From Clostridiales bacterium UBA6114 (GTDB lineage: Bacteria > Bacillota > Clostridia > Oscillospirales > Butyricicoccaceae): a DNA stretch of 7,410 nucleotides. Of this stretch, positions 7,335-7,410 are shown piece by piece. The notes beneath the pieces were generated by a model that saw only the letters and a program-made list of their open reading frames with translations, did not search any database and was not told the DNA's origin. Each line of letters starts with the position of its first letter. The stretch's first letter is position 1. A program made the translations under genes and the position numbers. The stretch is from assembly GCA_002423435.1 (NCBI GenBank), contig DIWE01000028.1, positions 133,252-140,661 of the forward strand. The letters are read 5' to 3'.

Positions 7335-7379
7335 ATGCCTCTTATACATGTACCTCTTATACATGTGCCTCTGATACTT
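7335..7379. repeat. Three tandem copies of a 15-bp unit
   Basis: The units are ATGCCTCTTATACAT (7335-7349), GTACCTCTTATACAT (7350-7364) and GTGCCTCTGATACTT (7365-7379). The first two differ at two positions. The third differs from the second at three positions (7367, 7373 and 7378). The array lies in non-coding DNA directly next to the tmRNA-like sequence. The units resemble no repeat class I can name. Confidence 0.75.
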
Positions 7380-7380
7380 A

Positions 7381-7410
7381 AGGCGAGGGGAGTCGAACCC
7401 AATCCGGTTT
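7381..7410 (-). other. tmRNA (ssrA) 3'-end-like sequence, probably a remnant
   Basis: Read on the minus strand, 7400 to 7381 gives GGGTTCGACTCCCCTCGCCT. This matches the T-loop, T-stem 3' half and acceptor 3' strand that I recall for clostridial tmRNAs (typically AGGGG-TTCGACT-CCCCT-CGCCTCC-ACCA). Two things argue against a working gene. The base-paired partner of CCCCT reads TTGGG, so the T-stem keeps only three pairs. After CGCCT the sequence is TAAG, not CCACCA. It could be an attachment-site copy or decayed ssrA, or a divergent real RNA cut by the window edge. The comparison is from memory. Confidence 0.4.

Noticed and set aside
7341..7364. Similarity of CTCTTATACA in the repeats to the Tn5/Nextera mosaic end
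   Set aside because: Only 10 of 19 mosaic-end bases match contiguously, the flanks differ, and the word recurs with a 15-bp period, so it is better explained as part of a tandem repeat than as a transposon end or adapter.
7182..7364. A 60-codon minus-strand frame beginning MYKRYMYKRHMQKK
   Set aside because: Its start is just the translated tandem repeat, and it runs through the two hairpin terminators without a ribosome site.
7335..7379. The short repeats as a CRISPR array
   Set aside because: Units are contiguous 15-mers without spacers, and no cas gene is present.

Overview
The window looks like a chromosomal housekeeping region of a moderately GC-rich Clostridia member, most plausibly of the Oscillospiraceae/Ruminococcaceae type. 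That placement is inferred from gene order (recJ, rel, dtd, MBL hydrolase) and protein style, not from a database search. All five large genes and one small gene are on the + strand.

Layout: positions 1-166 hold a possible upstream terminator hairpin and a good sigma-A-type promoter with an extended -10. Positions 167-5611 hold a tight cluster: recJ (single-strand 5'-3' exonuclease), rel (bifunctional (p)ppGpp synthetase/hydrolase, overlapping recJ by ATGA), dtd (D-aminoacyl-tRNA deacylase) and a glyoxalase II-like metallo-beta-lactamase-fold hydrolase. After a 133-bp gap without a recognisable gene comes a 312-residue P-loop nucleoside (uridine-type) kinase with a strong Shine-Dalgarno (5745-6683). 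A promoter whose -35 box contains the kinase stop codon then drives a separate small gene (6795-7187), encoding an alanine-rich helical protein with a C-terminal CxxC...CxxC zinc ribbon. One or two hairpin terminators follow it.

The last 220 bases are non-coding. They hold the terminators, three tandem copies of a 15-bp unit and, at the very edge on the minus strand, a 20-base match to the 3' end of clostridial tmRNA (ssrA). The match lacks a pairable T-stem 5' half and a CCA end, so it looks like a tmRNA fragment or attachment-site remnant rather than a normal ssrA gene.

The main cluster links DNA repair, stringent response and translation quality control, a conserved Firmicutes neighbourhood; the apt gene often found between recJ and rel is absent. 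I see no convincing previously undescribed system in this window. The items most worth a second look are the tmRNA-like remnant with its adjacent tandem repeat, the altered SQxxT motif in Dtd, and the uncharacterised zinc-ribbon protein.
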